Shown: positions 26,801 through 35,205 of the stretch, in pieces | Position numbering within the stretch: position 1 is the first letter of the stretch | Layout of the letters: the number at the start of each line of letters is the position of its first letter | Origin: UKL13-3 sp964392775 | Lineage (GTDB): Bacteria > Bacteroidota > Bacteroidia > UKL13-3 | DNA length: 64,000 nt | Assembly: GCA_964392775.1 (NCBI GenBank) | Contig: CAYMRD010000003.1 | Span: 1 to 64,000 of the forward strand | Direction: 5' to 3' | Made by a program: the position numbers and the translations under genes | The notes under the pieces: generated by a model | Told to the model about the DNA's origin: nothing | Databases searched by the model: none | The model's input: the letters and a program-made list of their open reading frames with translations, nothing else

Positions 26801-29368
26801 TGCTGTATTATTGGAAAACTCCTGCCATACGGCTCCATTGTCTCTATACATCCATTTTTGTATCGTTCCATTATAGGTAAAATTAGCAGATATGGTTGAA
26901 CCGGCACACGCAACCGGCATTGAGGTTGTTGGAACAATACCACTGTAAGCTCCGGTTTGATATGGATTAATAGACACCACAACTGCAGCAGAAGTATCAC
27001 TTACACAATTATTATTATCGTTCAATATCACCTTATACTCACGTTGTGTTGGAACCAGTACCCGTGTATTGGTACTGTTTTCAAAATAGTTGGTTGATGA
27101 ACTTGAAATCTCACGCCAAACAGAACCATTGTCCCTATACACCCATCTGAAAACATTTACTCCGGCTGGCAGTGTAATCGAAACATTGAAGGTTGTTCCG
27201 CTGCAAACAGAGCTAACACTGGCTGTTGGCAAATAGGAAGTATTGTTGCGCGATACCTTTTTATTTACAGGCATCATCAGGGTATTCGTAGTGTCGTATT
27301 TACACAAATTCGTATTTACCAATACAGCCCTGTAATAACGTTGATTGTTGAGGGTTGATACGTAATTGGAAAATGATGTAGAAGACGAACCCTGGCTACT
27401 CCAGGATGAAGAAACCGTATCGCGGTATATCCAGTTATTAACCGAATATCCTGTTGGTGGAACGATATTGATTGTAACATTATTCTCATTACAAACAGAC
27501 CCATTGATTGAAGTTGGCGTAACAACAACTGATCCTCTGCTTAATGTATTAATATCTACAGAAACTTCCATTGAAGTATCAATTGTAAATGTTTCCAGTG
27601 TGCGCACCAATGCTCGATAAGAGCGGGTTGTGAACCCTGTTACGTTGGTATTGTTATCACTGAAAAAGGTGCTGGTGGCAAATGGAAGATCGTTCCAACT
27701 GCCCGTTTGCTGATCGCGGTACAACCACTTAACAATTTGACGGTTATTGTTAAGTGATATGTTGCCGGAGATTGTTGAGCCCGCACAATAGGCAGGTTGA
27801 TTGATTGTAGGTGTAATATTTACAATGCCTCCAGGTACAGCAGGTTTGTATAGCACTTGCACTTCTGCTGTTGTATCTGCCCTGCAGGTTGCTGTATTAT
27901 TTATAATTGCCCGGTACGAACGAACAGTATTGGATGTAAATGATGAAGTGCTATTATCGGTATAGGTATTACCTGATGAGAAACCACTGGTCCATGCACC
28001 TGTTTGATTGGTGCGATACAACCAGCTGTTTACATTTAATCCATTTTGAAGGTAAACAGTAGCTGAGGCACCAACACATAATTCGGCAGAAGCTACAAAG
28101 GGAATTGCTGAAGTGGTATTGCCTCTTGTATTGGCCTTAATGGTATAAAAAACCGGAGCTGAAGTATCATACGAACAAGTGGTTGATGAATTATTGATGA
28201 TAACCCTCACCTCTCTTGTAATGGTTGATGCCAAAGAGCTTGAACTACTGATAGATTGAGAACCGCTGCTTCCGGATGTTACCCAGTTTCCATTGGCACT
28301 GTCTCTGTAAATCCATCCCTGAATATTGCTATAGCCGGGTATCTGAAAACTCATTGAACTGCCTGCACACACCGTTGTATTCGTTCCCGAAATTCTTGGC
28401 TGAATAGAGGTAAGAACTCTTCTTTGTGAGGCGTTAATCATCACCATACAAACTCCACTGGTGTCGGCACTACAGGTATTAGGATTTTTCAGAATAGCAC
28501 GGTACTCCCGCATTCCTGAAACAGCAACATTTGTATTAAAATCACTTACCGAGGTAGAGCCCGAAGTAAATACCTGCCAGGTTGAACTGCCTGCATCTTT
28601 ATAAATCCAATTGCCAATTTCAAGAGGCCAATCCACCTGTAGCGAAACTCCCGACCCTCCGCAAATGGAAGGTGTAGTAGTTGTTGGAACAATCGTTGTA
28701 TTCATTCCTGCATCGGCAGGAGAAATAGAAACAGAATAAACTGCGGATGAATCAAGCGAACAGTTGCTGGCATTCTTAACTACTGCACAGAAGTCGCGAA
28801 TTAAGGGGACTGAAGTAGATGGAGCAGAAACCGTAAGAGACGCAGACGTTGTAAATGAAGAGTAATTCCATGCACCTCCGTTGTCTCTGTATAACCAGAA
28901 CATTGGCTGAACTCCCTGATTCATCATACGCAATGTAACCTGCCCACCCGAACATACCTGTTTGGAAGATCCTGATATTTGCAATGAACTGTTCGTTCCG
29001 TATACTGGCGGAGTAAGTGTAACGTCTACACCTTGTGTGGTGTCGCTTGGACATGACAATGAACTTACTACTGCCTTATAGGTACGTATAGTAACTGCGC
29101 TTACGTTAATGTTCTGTGAAGTATTATCCGTATTGAATGCCAGAGTTAACCAACTTCCTGTATTGTTATCTCTGTAGATCCAAGTAGTTACAGGTAAACC
29201 AGTTGCTCTGATATATACCTGGTTGGCAGAACATACCGTGGTTGCATTCACCGATGGACGATATGACGAAGCGGTTCCGCATTGAGCCAATGTTTGTTGC
29301 CAAACACTACCCATCAATATCAATAAAAGGAACCGTAAAATGGTGCGGGAGTAAAGTGTTGTTTTCAT
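20885..29368 (-). CDS. Giant 27-repeat secreted protein with T9SS type A sorting domain
   Basis: The ATG at 29368 gives a clear signal peptide (MKTTLYSRTILRFLLLILMG, then SVWQQTLAQ) and a 2827-residue product. I counted 27 homologous units averaging roughly 95 residues, each with VCSG near its start, a central W(L/I)YRD.NGG.W, then TR.YRAI, a C..DT and a final V.INP. Each unit has two well-conserved cysteines (VCSG and C..DTS), suggesting a disulfide-stabilised beta-sandwich. The end (about 2740-2827) has NIQIYPNPTLDGEVRI, MDMLGRIVF and GGIYFITLSAEGNSMTRKV, the T9SS type A sorting signal. I infer a very long extracellular filament or adhesin; no catalytic motif was seen. A -7-like promoter box lies 37 bases upstream. 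Confidence 0.93.
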   Translation of the reverse strand: MKTTLYSRTILRFLLLILMGSVWQQTLAQCGTASSYRPSVNATTVCSANQVYIRATGLPVTTWIYRDNNTGSWLTLAFNTDNTSQNINVSAVTIRTYKAVVSSLSCPSDTTQGVDVTLTPPVYGTNSSLQISGSSKQVCSGGQVTLRMMNQGVQPMFWLYRDNGGAWNYSSFTTSASLTVSAPSTSVPLIRDFCAVVKNASNCSLDSSAVYSVSISPADAGMNTTIVPTTTTPSICGGSGVSLQVDWPLEIGNWIYKDAGSSTWQVFTSGSTSVSDFNTNVAVSGMREYRAILKNPNTCSADTSGVCMVMINASQRRVLTSIQPRISGTNTTVCAGSSMSFQIPGYSNIQGWIYRDSANGNWVTSGSSGSQSISSSSSLASTITREVRVIINNSSTTCSYDTSAPVFYTIKANTRGNTTSAIPFVASAELCVGASATVYLQNGLNVNSWLYRTNQTGAWTSGFSSGNTYTDNSTSSFTSNTVRSYRAIINNTATCRADTTAEVQVLYKPAVPGGIVNITPTINQPAYCAGSTISGNISLNNNRQIVKWLYRDQQTGSWNDLPFATSTFFSDNNTNVTGFTTRSYRALVRTLETFTIDTSMEVSVDINTLSRGSVVVTPTSINGSVCNENNVTINIVPPTGYSVNNWIYRDTVSSSWSSQGSSSTSFSNYVSTLNNQRYYRAVLVNTNLCKYDTTNTLMMPVNKKVSRNNTSYLPTASVSSVCSGTTFNVSITLPAGVNVFRWVYRDNGSVWREISSSSTNYFENSTNTRVLVPTQREYKVILNDNNNCVSDTSAAVVVSINPYQTGAYSGIVPTTSMPVACAGSTISANFTYNGTIQKWMYRDNGAVWQEFSNNTASSFLSDANTTMVTSITNREYRAFLIRQNACLIDTTQTLSVQIRPLSNSTASAIQPVASAATVCSGNSFNVSINSGSGYSVHKWIVKEGAASEWSELLSNSSSTFYSVSNTAVNASVLRTYRAIVLTNTCSYDTTQPVSVQLNARTYGYANGVALTSANGVYCASSPVNVNVLSATMPGGGSVRSWMYMDNMSGPWLTIANLTSTSISHSNTDVQTPTTRSYRVVVNNSTTCSYDSSNVFSVSINPSAKGYASTITPTIFSTNICNASSNPTLNVSLPSGYTISKWIVNNNSTGWTDFGYNTNSTSIADYNTAVQSPVNRSYRAIVNNSNTCSVDSTNTISANINPAIRGVLATVTPTSSRTYYCYTKAVQVTVSVPSGYNIEKWIYNDNSTGWNDFVNSTTSSVLTDNNTYVSVVTSRAYRVIMLNNNTCQRDTTAELSVVINPRGGNIGLRTITPTANPATGICAGSNISLNVSPGTGNELIKWTFSDMGNAGPWYDVLGSYNSTSYTHQLTQLTTATTRLYRAIITDTSSCDFDSTQSVAVNITPISYSVDTSLSITASDSVCVGSSVNLSMSPGSGNSVVKWLYKDNNGPWKNFTNNTQTTSISDGNTLVAPGSTRGYTTLVLKNAVCRIDTLTKVKTVNFKNKTYGNSLTSVFISQDTVCSGNSLSVSTSGSVERWLYREGSTGSWNIITGTSTFLSHTATAVANSGWRYYTAMLNTGSCNADTAKYDSVYIRVQTNGNIAIAPTTSNAAVCAGNAVSITLSVSGANMQRWLFRDNGVGAWNILSTTTNFSVVDYNTAVTAPVSREYRAIVLRTCSYDTTNALTVTISPKTRGTDLTKVPTVASAGVCAASAIQNIQVTAGSGNSIVQWLSRDNGGAWQVFSSGNSNNLTDYNTYVGSVVTRSYVAIINNNTTCRFDTSAALTVTINPVVLGNSSRTVSAPTNGCMGSNYSVSLNVSGDSSVIRFLSNYNGGVWSDEGYINPTSNASISRYAYNGSPYTIGYRAVTYKSGNCHIDTTNPVEVSVVPRTYGNDNAITPSSMASACSGTSFSISVSPGSGNTVSHWVYSDDATTWIPYYSSSTSISQAFATNTVVTRQYRALIVKGSVCSIDTTAAKTITINPLINGTDNVSQVTVTSGSGVCIGSTINISVSPGSGSVNNWLYRDDGGMWNSLYASSINISDANTFVSSTVNREYATILWKASTCNLDTTLLTDTVAITPRSYGNDNAVTITPNNSSICVGNAVILTANVGTHSVQTWYYSDNGGAWSTLTSSTSSSVTDYNTGVSVSTTREYRALIRKSNVCAYDTSATATVTINPRSVGVDGAIVPTANASTVCSGNVVTLNVSVGSGNSIQKWIYRQNGGAWTDFVYTSATSVYDYNTTVASSITREYRAIVVKGSGCSIDTSSLVLVNISPIGFGNQPGIVPVASKSAICSGSNVTVSVGGFSGSSVLRWLYRDDNAGVWNILYSSATSITDFNTQTSVSFTRQYRAIINNTGGCSTDTTGEVSVSVSPISNGIISTPAQVSLPVVCSGNPVNVFINPPVGRAVTSWLYTDASGVWTLLSNTGSTSVNDFNTVVAANTTRMYRAVLSNAAGCSLDSSDVVSVNINLITAGTNLSVTPTTTTPSLCSGGTAIVGVGGFSGTVVKWLYRDSVVDGWASISNINFTLLHTGTLVSYSRTRTYRAIVYNANNCSNDTTAEVQLQINPQLAGNANSIAPTSPSSTACEGSSISLSATGFINGGVVVGWVYNDNGGAWIRISGASGTSFIHSNISVAGLTTRQYRALVLTGCTTDTTAALVITLDKFPIKPTIVVPAGTDSLICQETAATYEWRLNGNIIPGATQKVHEATESGTYSVLVGNTAGCKTLSDNIIHGKVGLSDVFANTNIQIYPNPTLDGEVRIDWQGLVVDQAHIAVMDMLGRIVFEKDVKVAGEQGASIDLSAQSGGIYFITLSAEGNSMTRKVQYQKQ

Positions 29369-29404
29369 AATCTTGTCATTAATTTGGGCAGAATTTGCCC
29401 ATAT

Positions 29405-29412
29405 CAAATATA
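29405..29412 (-). promoter_or_regulatory. Candidate -7 promoter box for the 27-repeat protein gene
   Basis: On the minus strand this reads TATATTTG, an exact TAnnTTTG match, placed 37 bases before the chosen ATG. Its position supports that start over an in-frame start farther upstream at 29437, which would precede the box. Confidence 0.45.
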
Positions 29413-29437
29413 GAAAACAACAATAAGCAGGGAACAT

Positions 29438-29759
29438 AACGGCCCTCGTATTTTACATACTACCATTCCGTAAATCACTAACTAACAATGGCTAAACGGC
29501 AATTCAACAAGAAGAACCCCCTCTTTACAGAAACAAATAACATTTGTTATCACAAGAGTGCAATTTATTTTTTATTTAAGCAGCAGTACCGTCTTGATCG
29601 TTCCAATGCAACGATTACGGGCAAATGAATGTTTGGAACCCATGCTTAGTCACTTTTTGAAGGCATAGTGCAATCCCGCATCACCATATAACAACAGGTG
29701 CGTTCATTCCTTACTAACACTTAAAGTCATTGGGAGTTTACCGAGTGTCTTGGGAGTTG
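29438..29759. other. 322-base intergenic region, no gene seen
   Basis: This AT-rich spacer separates two minus-strand transcription units. It holds the upstream region of the 27-repeat gene and the 3' flank of the antiporter gene. I found no ORF with a recognisable product, no tRNA shape and no strong hairpin. Confidence 0.6.
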
Positions 29760-31037
29760 TCAATCTTCTGTAACCAACGGGTTCAAATTTCTGAGCGAAA
29801 CCTTTACCTTCATTTCACCGGTAATAAGATACTGCAACATGGGGCCCGCCATGATACTGGTAATAACAGCCATGAATACAATGGCTACAAATAGCTCTTG
29901 CGAAATCAGTCCGGCCTGAAAAGCCAATAAGGCTAAAACCATTTCCATGGCACCCCGCGCATTCATGCCAAAACCAACGGCCAGCGATTCTCGCCAGGAT
30001 AATCCCCCCCAAAGCGCACCCAATCCTGCTCCCACCAATTTAGACACTACCGCCAGTGCTAATACAATAAGTGAAATACTCAAATCAAAATGCGTAACAA
30101 AATTGATTTTAAATCCGATGGAAACGAAAAACAATGGTGCAAAAATATTGGTGATAAACTGGTGAATGATATCACGTGTTTTTTCATTGAGGTGTACCGA
30201 ATCACCAAAAGCAATACCTACAATAAAAGCTCCGAAGATGGCATGTATACCAATCTTCTCGGTAAAGGCCGCTCCCAAAAATGCAAACCCCAGAGAGATG
30301 GCCAATACCCCACCCGGCCACGATAATTTTTGTTTAGACCATGGTAGAAATTTATTGATCACAAACCGGCCGAACGTAAGCATCACCAATGCAAACAAGA
30401 TGGTGAACCCTAATGTATACAGGAATCCCCACGACTCCGGTCCTTTCTTCATCATCCCCAATACCACCGAAAACAAAATCCATCCGATGATATCATCCAT
30501 CATGGCCGCGGCTATAATAATCATCCCGATTCGGGTCTTGAATAAGTTCAAATCCATCAGGGTTCGGGCAATAACAGGCAGAGCCGAAATGGCCATTGCT
30601 GTTCCGATAAACAAACTGAACACCAAAACATTTTCGGAGTTGTGTTCACCAAACCAACTGTAACATTCCTGACCGGCAAAAAAGCCTAATACCAACGGAA
30701 TAATAAGCCCGACAAGACTTGTTTTAAGGGCTGTTTTTCCCTGCTGACGAATAATGGCCAGCTCCACTTCCATTCCCGAAGCAAACAATAACATCACTAC
30801 CGAAATGGTTGAGATGCCCTGAAGCACCGTTCCCACCGAACCTTTAACCGTAAAAATATGCTCGGTAGCATACGGGTAATAATGTCCCAAAACCGTTGGG
30901 CCCAGCAAAATACCCGCAACCAGTTCACCCACCACCAGCGGCATTTTCAGCTTCCTGAAAAACTCACCCAGCAACCTGCCACTAAGCAGCATTACACTCA
31001 GACATAGTAAAAAGTTAATCAGTTCTTCGTGGGTCAT
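29760..31037 (-). CDS. CPA2-family cation:proton antiporter
   Basis: The 425-residue inner-membrane protein has about twelve hydrophobic segments. It shows the CPA2/Kef-type start (LPxVVGELVAGILLGPTVLG form), the paired acidic motif in AAAMMDDIIGWILF and the IHAIFGAFIVGIAFGDS motif of Na+/H+ and K+/H+ antiporters. It lacks a C-terminal TrkA-N domain, so K+ gating of the KefC type is unlikely; the cation cannot be told from sequence. It is 20 bases downstream of the Usp gene on the same strand. This Usp-antiporter pairing is frequent in Bacteroidota and suggests stress-linked control of ion exchange. Confidence 0.92.
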   Translation of the reverse strand: MTHEELINFLLCLSVMLLSGRLLGEFFRKLKMPLVVGELVAGILLGPTVLGHYYPYATEHIFTVKGSVGTVLQGISTISVVMLLFASGMEVELAIIRQQGKTALKTSLVGLIIPLVLGFFAGQECYSWFGEHNSENVLVFSLFIGTAMAISALPVIARTLMDLNLFKTRIGMIIIAAAMMDDIIGWILFSVVLGMMKKGPESWGFLYTLGFTILFALVMLTFGRFVINKFLPWSKQKLSWPGGVLAISLGFAFLGAAFTEKIGIHAIFGAFIVGIAFGDSVHLNEKTRDIIHQFITNIFAPLFFVSIGFKINFVTHFDLSISLIVLALAVVSKLVGAGLGALWGGLSWRESLAVGFGMNARGAMEMVLALLAFQAGLISQELFVAIVFMAVITSIMAGPMLQYLITGEMKVKVSLRNLNPLVTED

Positions 31038-31057
31038 GGTGTTTGGGGTAAAGAGGG

Positions 31058-31936
31058 TTAATCAGTTTCAACGCGCGAATGCACAATCAATAAATCGCAG
31101 GGTAAATCTGCTAATGCATACTCGATATCATGTGGAAATACACGGTCAATTAAATTCAGTTTGGTATCAGGAGAGTTGAGTACCAGTAAATCCGCCTTTT
31201 GTTCACGCGCATATTGTGTGATTACATAACCGGGTTTACCATCCAACCGTTCTACTCCAATTTTAAGTGAACCACAATCCGTACAACTCAGAATTTCTTC
31301 CAGTCGCTTATCTTCTTCTTCAAATATTTTTTCCTTCTGCTCTTCCAGCTCTTCATCACTAAACGCATCACTGCGAATCAAAGCCATTTTGGTCGCTACA
31401 CGTTCCTGCACAATTGTTACTTCAGATGCTTTGGCCTTTTGCGCAACATAAACTGCCGTTTCAATGGTATTAACCGTTTTGGCATGATCGCTTCCTTCAA
31501 CCACAATTCGCTGTACAGATTTCGATTTAATATCGGGTTCACGCAACATCAATACCGAACATTTGGCTCTGCGTGATAATTTCCGGGCTACCGAGCCTAA
31601 GAAATACTTAAACAGATTTTCTTTTTCCAAAGCACCCGCCACCAGCAAATCCACACTATGAATCCTGCATGTTTCAAGAATCACATCCACCGGGTCGCCT
31701 TCTTCCCATAACAGGGTATGGGGACTTTGATCCAATCCAAAACGGTGCAACAAATGCTTAAGGTACTGCTCCTGCTGCAAATTTTTATCACCTACATGCA
31801 CAAATAACATCTCGGCATCAAAAATGGCCTGAAGACGTTTACTTTCCGCTAAAATAGCCTCAATGCGTGGCGAAAAGGCCACGGCTACTGCTATTTTCCG
31901 GAACGGATAGGGAGCCTTTTTTTCTTCACTCATCAT
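31058..31936 (-). CDS. Tandem universal stress protein
   Basis: The 292-residue protein holds two UspA-like alpha/beta units, about 10-140 and 150-290. The first has the segment GSVARKLSRRAKCSVLMLRE, related to the Gx2Gx9G(S/T) nucleotide-binding loop but with the pattern altered. The second has a shorter equivalent (RVFPHDIEYALADLPCDLLIV). ATP binding is therefore uncertain. It is the first gene of the pair with the antiporter, and its start is divergent from the E1 gene across a 89-base spacer. Confidence 0.85.
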   Translation of the reverse strand: MMSEEKKAPYPFRKIAVAVAFSPRIEAILAESKRLQAIFDAEMLFVHVGDKNLQQEQYLKHLLHRFGLDQSPHTLLWEEGDPVDVILETCRIHSVDLLVAGALEKENLFKYFLGSVARKLSRRAKCSVLMLREPDIKSKSVQRIVVEGSDHAKTVNTIETAVYVAQKAKASEVTIVQERVATKMALIRSDAFSDEELEEQKEKIFEEEDKRLEEILSCTDCGSLKIGVERLDGKPGYVITQYAREQKADLLVLNSPDTKLNLIDRVFPHDIEYALADLPCDLLIVHSRVETD

Positions 31937-32025
31937 GCAGCAAAAATAACAGGCTAAACCAATTTTAAGTCTATTTTTTTCATGATGGAATTGTTAAGCA
32001 AATGGCGTAAAATTGCGGTTCTATC

Positions 32026-34077
32026 ATGGTTAAAAAAGACTTATTACTCGAAGCTTATATGCATATATGTGAGGCACGTGCAATGGCCGAAACTTATGAT
32101 GCCAACAGACCCATTTGTAAATACGTGCATTCAACCTCCCGCGGACACGAAGCCATTCAGCTGGCGGTGGGTATGCAATTAAGACCTTACGACTACTGCT
32201 CTCCTTATTACCGCGATGAATCAATGTTGCTGGGAATGGGTATCAGTCCGTATGAGTTGATGCTTCAATTGCTGGGCAAAGCCGAAGACCCGTTTTCGGG
32301 CGGACGAACCTACTATGCACATCCAAGTTTGAACCGCGAAGGATTCCCTAAAATCCCGCACCAAAGCAGCGCTACCGGTATGCAAGCCATCCCGTCAACC
32401 GGCATGGCTCACGGTATTGCCTATAAAGAAAGTCAGGGGTTACATACAAAAGGTGAATTTCCGGTGGTGGTATGTTCTTTCGGAGATGGTTCGATAACCG
32501 AAGGAGAAGTTGCCGAAGCCTTTCAGATGGCGGTACTAAAGGAATTACCGATTATCTATCTGGTACAGGATAATGACTGGGGCATTAGCGCCAGCGGGGA
32601 TGAAATGCGTGCAATGGATGCTTACGAATACGCAGCCGGTTTTAAAGGAATGAAACGCATGCGTCTTGATGGAAGCGATTTTGTGCAGAGTTATGAAGGC
32701 TTTGCCGAAGCCATCGACTATGTACGAACCAACCGCAAACCAATTCTGGTTCATGCTAAAGTTCCATTGTTAGGACACCACACTTCGGGTGTGCGCAAGG
32801 AGTGGTACCGCACTGATGAAGATTTGAATCAACATGGCAAAGATGATCCACAGCCTAAGCTTCGCAAGCTGTTGCTGGAGATTGGAGTAGGTGAAGCAGA
32901 ATTACTGGAGATTGAAAAAGATGCTGCCTATAAGGTTGAACAACAATTTAAGCAGGCTGTTGAGAGTCCGGACCCCGAACCTTCAACTGTTGAAGACCAT
33001 ATTTTCGCACCAAGCAGAGCCACCGAAGAAGTGGGAACCCGCACACCCACAGGAAAAGAACCAAGTGTGATGGTCGATGCAGCATTACATGCAGTGGATG
33101 AGCTGATGGCCAAACATCCCGAATGTATGTTTTACGGGCAGGATGTAGGAGCCCGTTTGGGAGGAGTATTCCGCGAAGCGGCAACCCTTGCCGGCAAATA
33201 CGGAAACAACCGCGTGTTTAATACACCGATACAAGAGGCTTATATTGTAGGCTCAACTGTAGGGATGAGTGCCGTGGGCGTAAAGCCTATTGTTGAAATC
33301 CAGTTTGCCGATTATGTGTGGACAGGCGTTAACCAGTTGGTGTGCGAGATTACCAAATCATCTTACCTCACCATGGGTAAATATCCTGTGAGCGCTATTA
33401 TTCGTATACCAATCGGAGCTTACGGAGGTGGAGGGCCATACCACAGTGGCAGCATCGAATCAACCTTGCTTACGCTTAAAGGAATTAAGATTGCATACCC
33501 AAGCAATGCCGCTGACATGAAAGGTTTGATGAAAGCTGCTTATTACGATGGAAACCCAGTGATTATGCTGGAGCATAAAGGTTTGTACTGGAGCAAAAAC
33601 CCCGGAACCGAAGGTGCCCGTTGTATTGAGCCCGATGAAGATTATATTTTACCGTTCGGAAAAGCGAATACCGTTTTAGCTGCAAGCGATGAAGCAATGG
33701 ATAATGGCGAAAGCTGCTGCATCATTACATGGGGAATGGGTGTTTACTGGAGCACCGCTGCAGCTAAAAACTTCCCGGGACAAGTTGAGGTTGTGGATTT
33801 AAGAAGTCTTCAACCTCTGGACGAAGATTATGTCATGGCTGCTGTTCAGCGTCATGGAAAATGTTTGGTGGTAACCGAAGAGGCATTATTAAATTCATTT
33901 GCAGAAAGTTTAGCAGGACGTATCGGGCAAACATGCTTTAAATATCTGGATGCACCTGTACATACCATTGGCGCTAAAAACATTCCTGCCGTTCCGTTGA
34001 ATATGGGCTTAGAAGCAGAAATGCTTCCAAACGCGGATAAAGTAACCCAAAAACTTGAAGCGTTGCTCAACTACTAA
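32026..34077 (+). CDS. Fused alpha-beta E1 of a 2-oxoacid dehydrogenase (branched-chain type)
   Basis: The 683-residue cytosolic protein joins E1 alpha (about 1-300) and E1 beta (about 345-683) in a single chain. In the alpha half are the thiamine-pyrophosphate motif region GDGSITEGEVAEAFQMAVL...N and PLLGHHTSGV; in the beta half are GQDVGARLGGVFR, NTPIQEAYIVGSTVGMS, EIQFADYVW and ALLNSFAESLAGRIG. It decarboxylates a 2-oxoacid such as 2-oxoisovalerate and acetylates the E2 lipoyl group; the actual substrate is unsure. E2 and E3 are not in the window. A strong terminator follows. Confidence 0.92.
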   Translation: MVKKDLLLEAYMHICEARAMAETYDANRPICKYVHSTSRGHEAIQLAVGMQLRPYDYCSPYYRDESMLLGMGISPYELMLQLLGKAEDPFSGGRTYYAHPSLNREGFPKIPHQSSATGMQAIPSTGMAHGIAYKESQGLHTKGEFPVVVCSFGDGSITEGEVAEAFQMAVLKELPIIYLVQDNDWGISASGDEMRAMDAYEYAAGFKGMKRMRLDGSDFVQSYEGFAEAIDYVRTNRKPILVHAKVPLLGHHTSGVRKEWYRTDEDLNQHGKDDPQPKLRKLLLEIGVGEAELLEIEKDAAYKVEQQFKQAVESPDPEPSTVEDHIFAPSRATEEVGTRTPTGKEPSVMVDAALHAVDELMAKHPECMFYGQDVGARLGGVFREAATLAGKYGNNRVFNTPIQEAYIVGSTVGMSAVGVKPIVEIQFADYVWTGVNQLVCEITKSSYLTMGKYPVSAIIRIPIGAYGGGGPYHSGSIESTLLTLKGIKIAYPSNAADMKGLMKAAYYDGNPVIMLEHKGLYWSKNPGTEGARCIEPDEDYILPFGKANTVLAASDEAMDNGESCCIITWGMGVYWSTAAAKNFPGQVEVVDLRSLQPLDEDYVMAAVQRHGKCLVVTEEALLNSFAESLAGRIGQTCFKYLDAPVHTIGAKNIPAVPLNMGLEAEMLPNADKVTQKLEALLNY

Positions 34078-34095
34078 GAGCCTGTTTAAATAATA

Positions 34096-34123
34096 AAAAC
34101 CTCGGTCGATTGACCGAAGTTTT
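34096..34123 (+). terminator. Rho-independent terminator after E1
   Basis: The twelve-base arms aaaacctcggtc (34096-34107) and gaccgaagtttt (34112-34123) pair with one mismatch and a four-base loop, with A and T runs at the edges. It can serve the E1 gene and, from the other side, the convergent gene ending at 34168. Confidence 0.85.
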
Positions 34124-34167
34124 ATAGAGAAAACCGGAATATTGTCGATTTTTTAAGGAATTACAGC

Positions 34168-35148
34168 TCATACTAAACAGGTAACAAAAGTATTAATCAA
34201 TAGCCCATCCTTGTAAAAATATACTTTCCGGTTCTTCTGTTTGTTGTTTTTGTCCTTGACGAGCGCTTCTACAGGTTGAAAATTTCCATTATAGAAAAAA
34301 CAGATCTTTTGTATGTTAGTATTATTGACTGTGGTAAAAATGCTGTCCGGATTGTTTGAAACACCACTATAGAAAAAATCATATCTGGCAATTTTATTAT
34401 TTGGCATAAGTGTATATATGATTTTGGGTCGTGTAAGCAATTTGTCTTCATATATGCGAATTGATTTGACCTCGGAAGCGCCTCGGATCTTGATGCCTTT
34501 AGCCGTATCACAGGTGTGAATTTCCCGCGTGATTTTGTTCGTTATGGTATTTACGGAGTTCATCGTATAGCCGGTACTATCGTAGGTATAGTAAGTTATT
34601 GCAGAAGTGTCCATACGTTCCCTGTAAGACAGGAGCAGTGCCGCTGTGTAGGGGATTTTCGATAAAGTGATTAAAAATTCGCGGTCAAGTTTATTATCCC
34701 GGCCATATTGCATGTGCGTGAAATTGTACTGGTATTTACGAATAGGGGAATCAATCAATTTAATGGTTTGTATGTCAGACACCTGTTCGTTTTGATTGTA
34801 TAAATACCTACTCTGTATAATGGTGTCTTTATTGATAAAATAATAACGGGATAGGAGATGAGCATCATTATAAATAAAATCATCATATACCGGATTTAGA
34901 TAATGAACAAAATCAGCCGCTCGCGTGAGCTGATTATACTCATTGTAATGCAGTTCAAATTCGGAAGTATATTGTTGGGTTCTTCCATCAAATGTTTTTA
35001 CTGTAATGCTTCTGATTTGATGATTTGCCACGTAGGCAGAATCAAACAACTGCATAACATCTGCATAATAAACGGAATGCCGGGCTTCAGTATTAGTGCC
35101 CATTATCAAACCTAGTCTTAATGTTATCCAAAAGAAAATATAGTCCAT
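34168..35148 (-). CDS. Hypothetical exported protein with beta-strand YD-like repeats
   Basis: A 326-residue protein of unknown function. It opens with a hydrophobic segment (MDYIFFWITLRLGLIMG) that could be a signal peptide or membrane anchor. The rest alternates short tyrosine-rich strands (FELHYNEYNQLTR, YIYNDAHLLSRYY, RYLYNQNEQVSD, YYTYDSTGYTMNS, YFYKDGLL), resembling YD repeats and the secreted protein at 16114. It is the last gene on this strand in the toxin locus, separated by 57 bases from the lipoprotein gene. It could be an accessory or unrelated gene. Confidence 0.65.
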   Translation of the reverse strand: MDYIFFWITLRLGLIMGTNTEARHSVYYADVMQLFDSAYVANHQIRSITVKTFDGRTQQYTSEFELHYNEYNQLTRAADFVHYLNPVYDDFIYNDAHLLSRYYFINKDTIIQSRYLYNQNEQVSDIQTIKLIDSPIRKYQYNFTHMQYGRDNKLDREFLITLSKIPYTAALLLSYRERMDTSAITYYTYDSTGYTMNSVNTITNKITREIHTCDTAKGIKIRGASEVKSIRIYEDKLLTRPKIIYTLMPNNKIARYDFFYSGVSNNPDSIFTTVNNTNIQKICFFYNGNFQPVEALVKDKNNKQKNRKVYFYKDGLLINTFVTCLV

Positions 35149-35205
35149 TCGGTGAAAAATAAATAATTCAGGCCTCCCGTTGAAGCGACTACTCTTGTGT
35201 AAAGC

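Noticed and set aside
20885..29368. Modular synthetase or polyketide gene suggested by length and repetition
   Set aside because: The units have a signal peptide, paired cysteines and a T9SS sorting domain and no adenylation, ketosynthase or carrier motifs.
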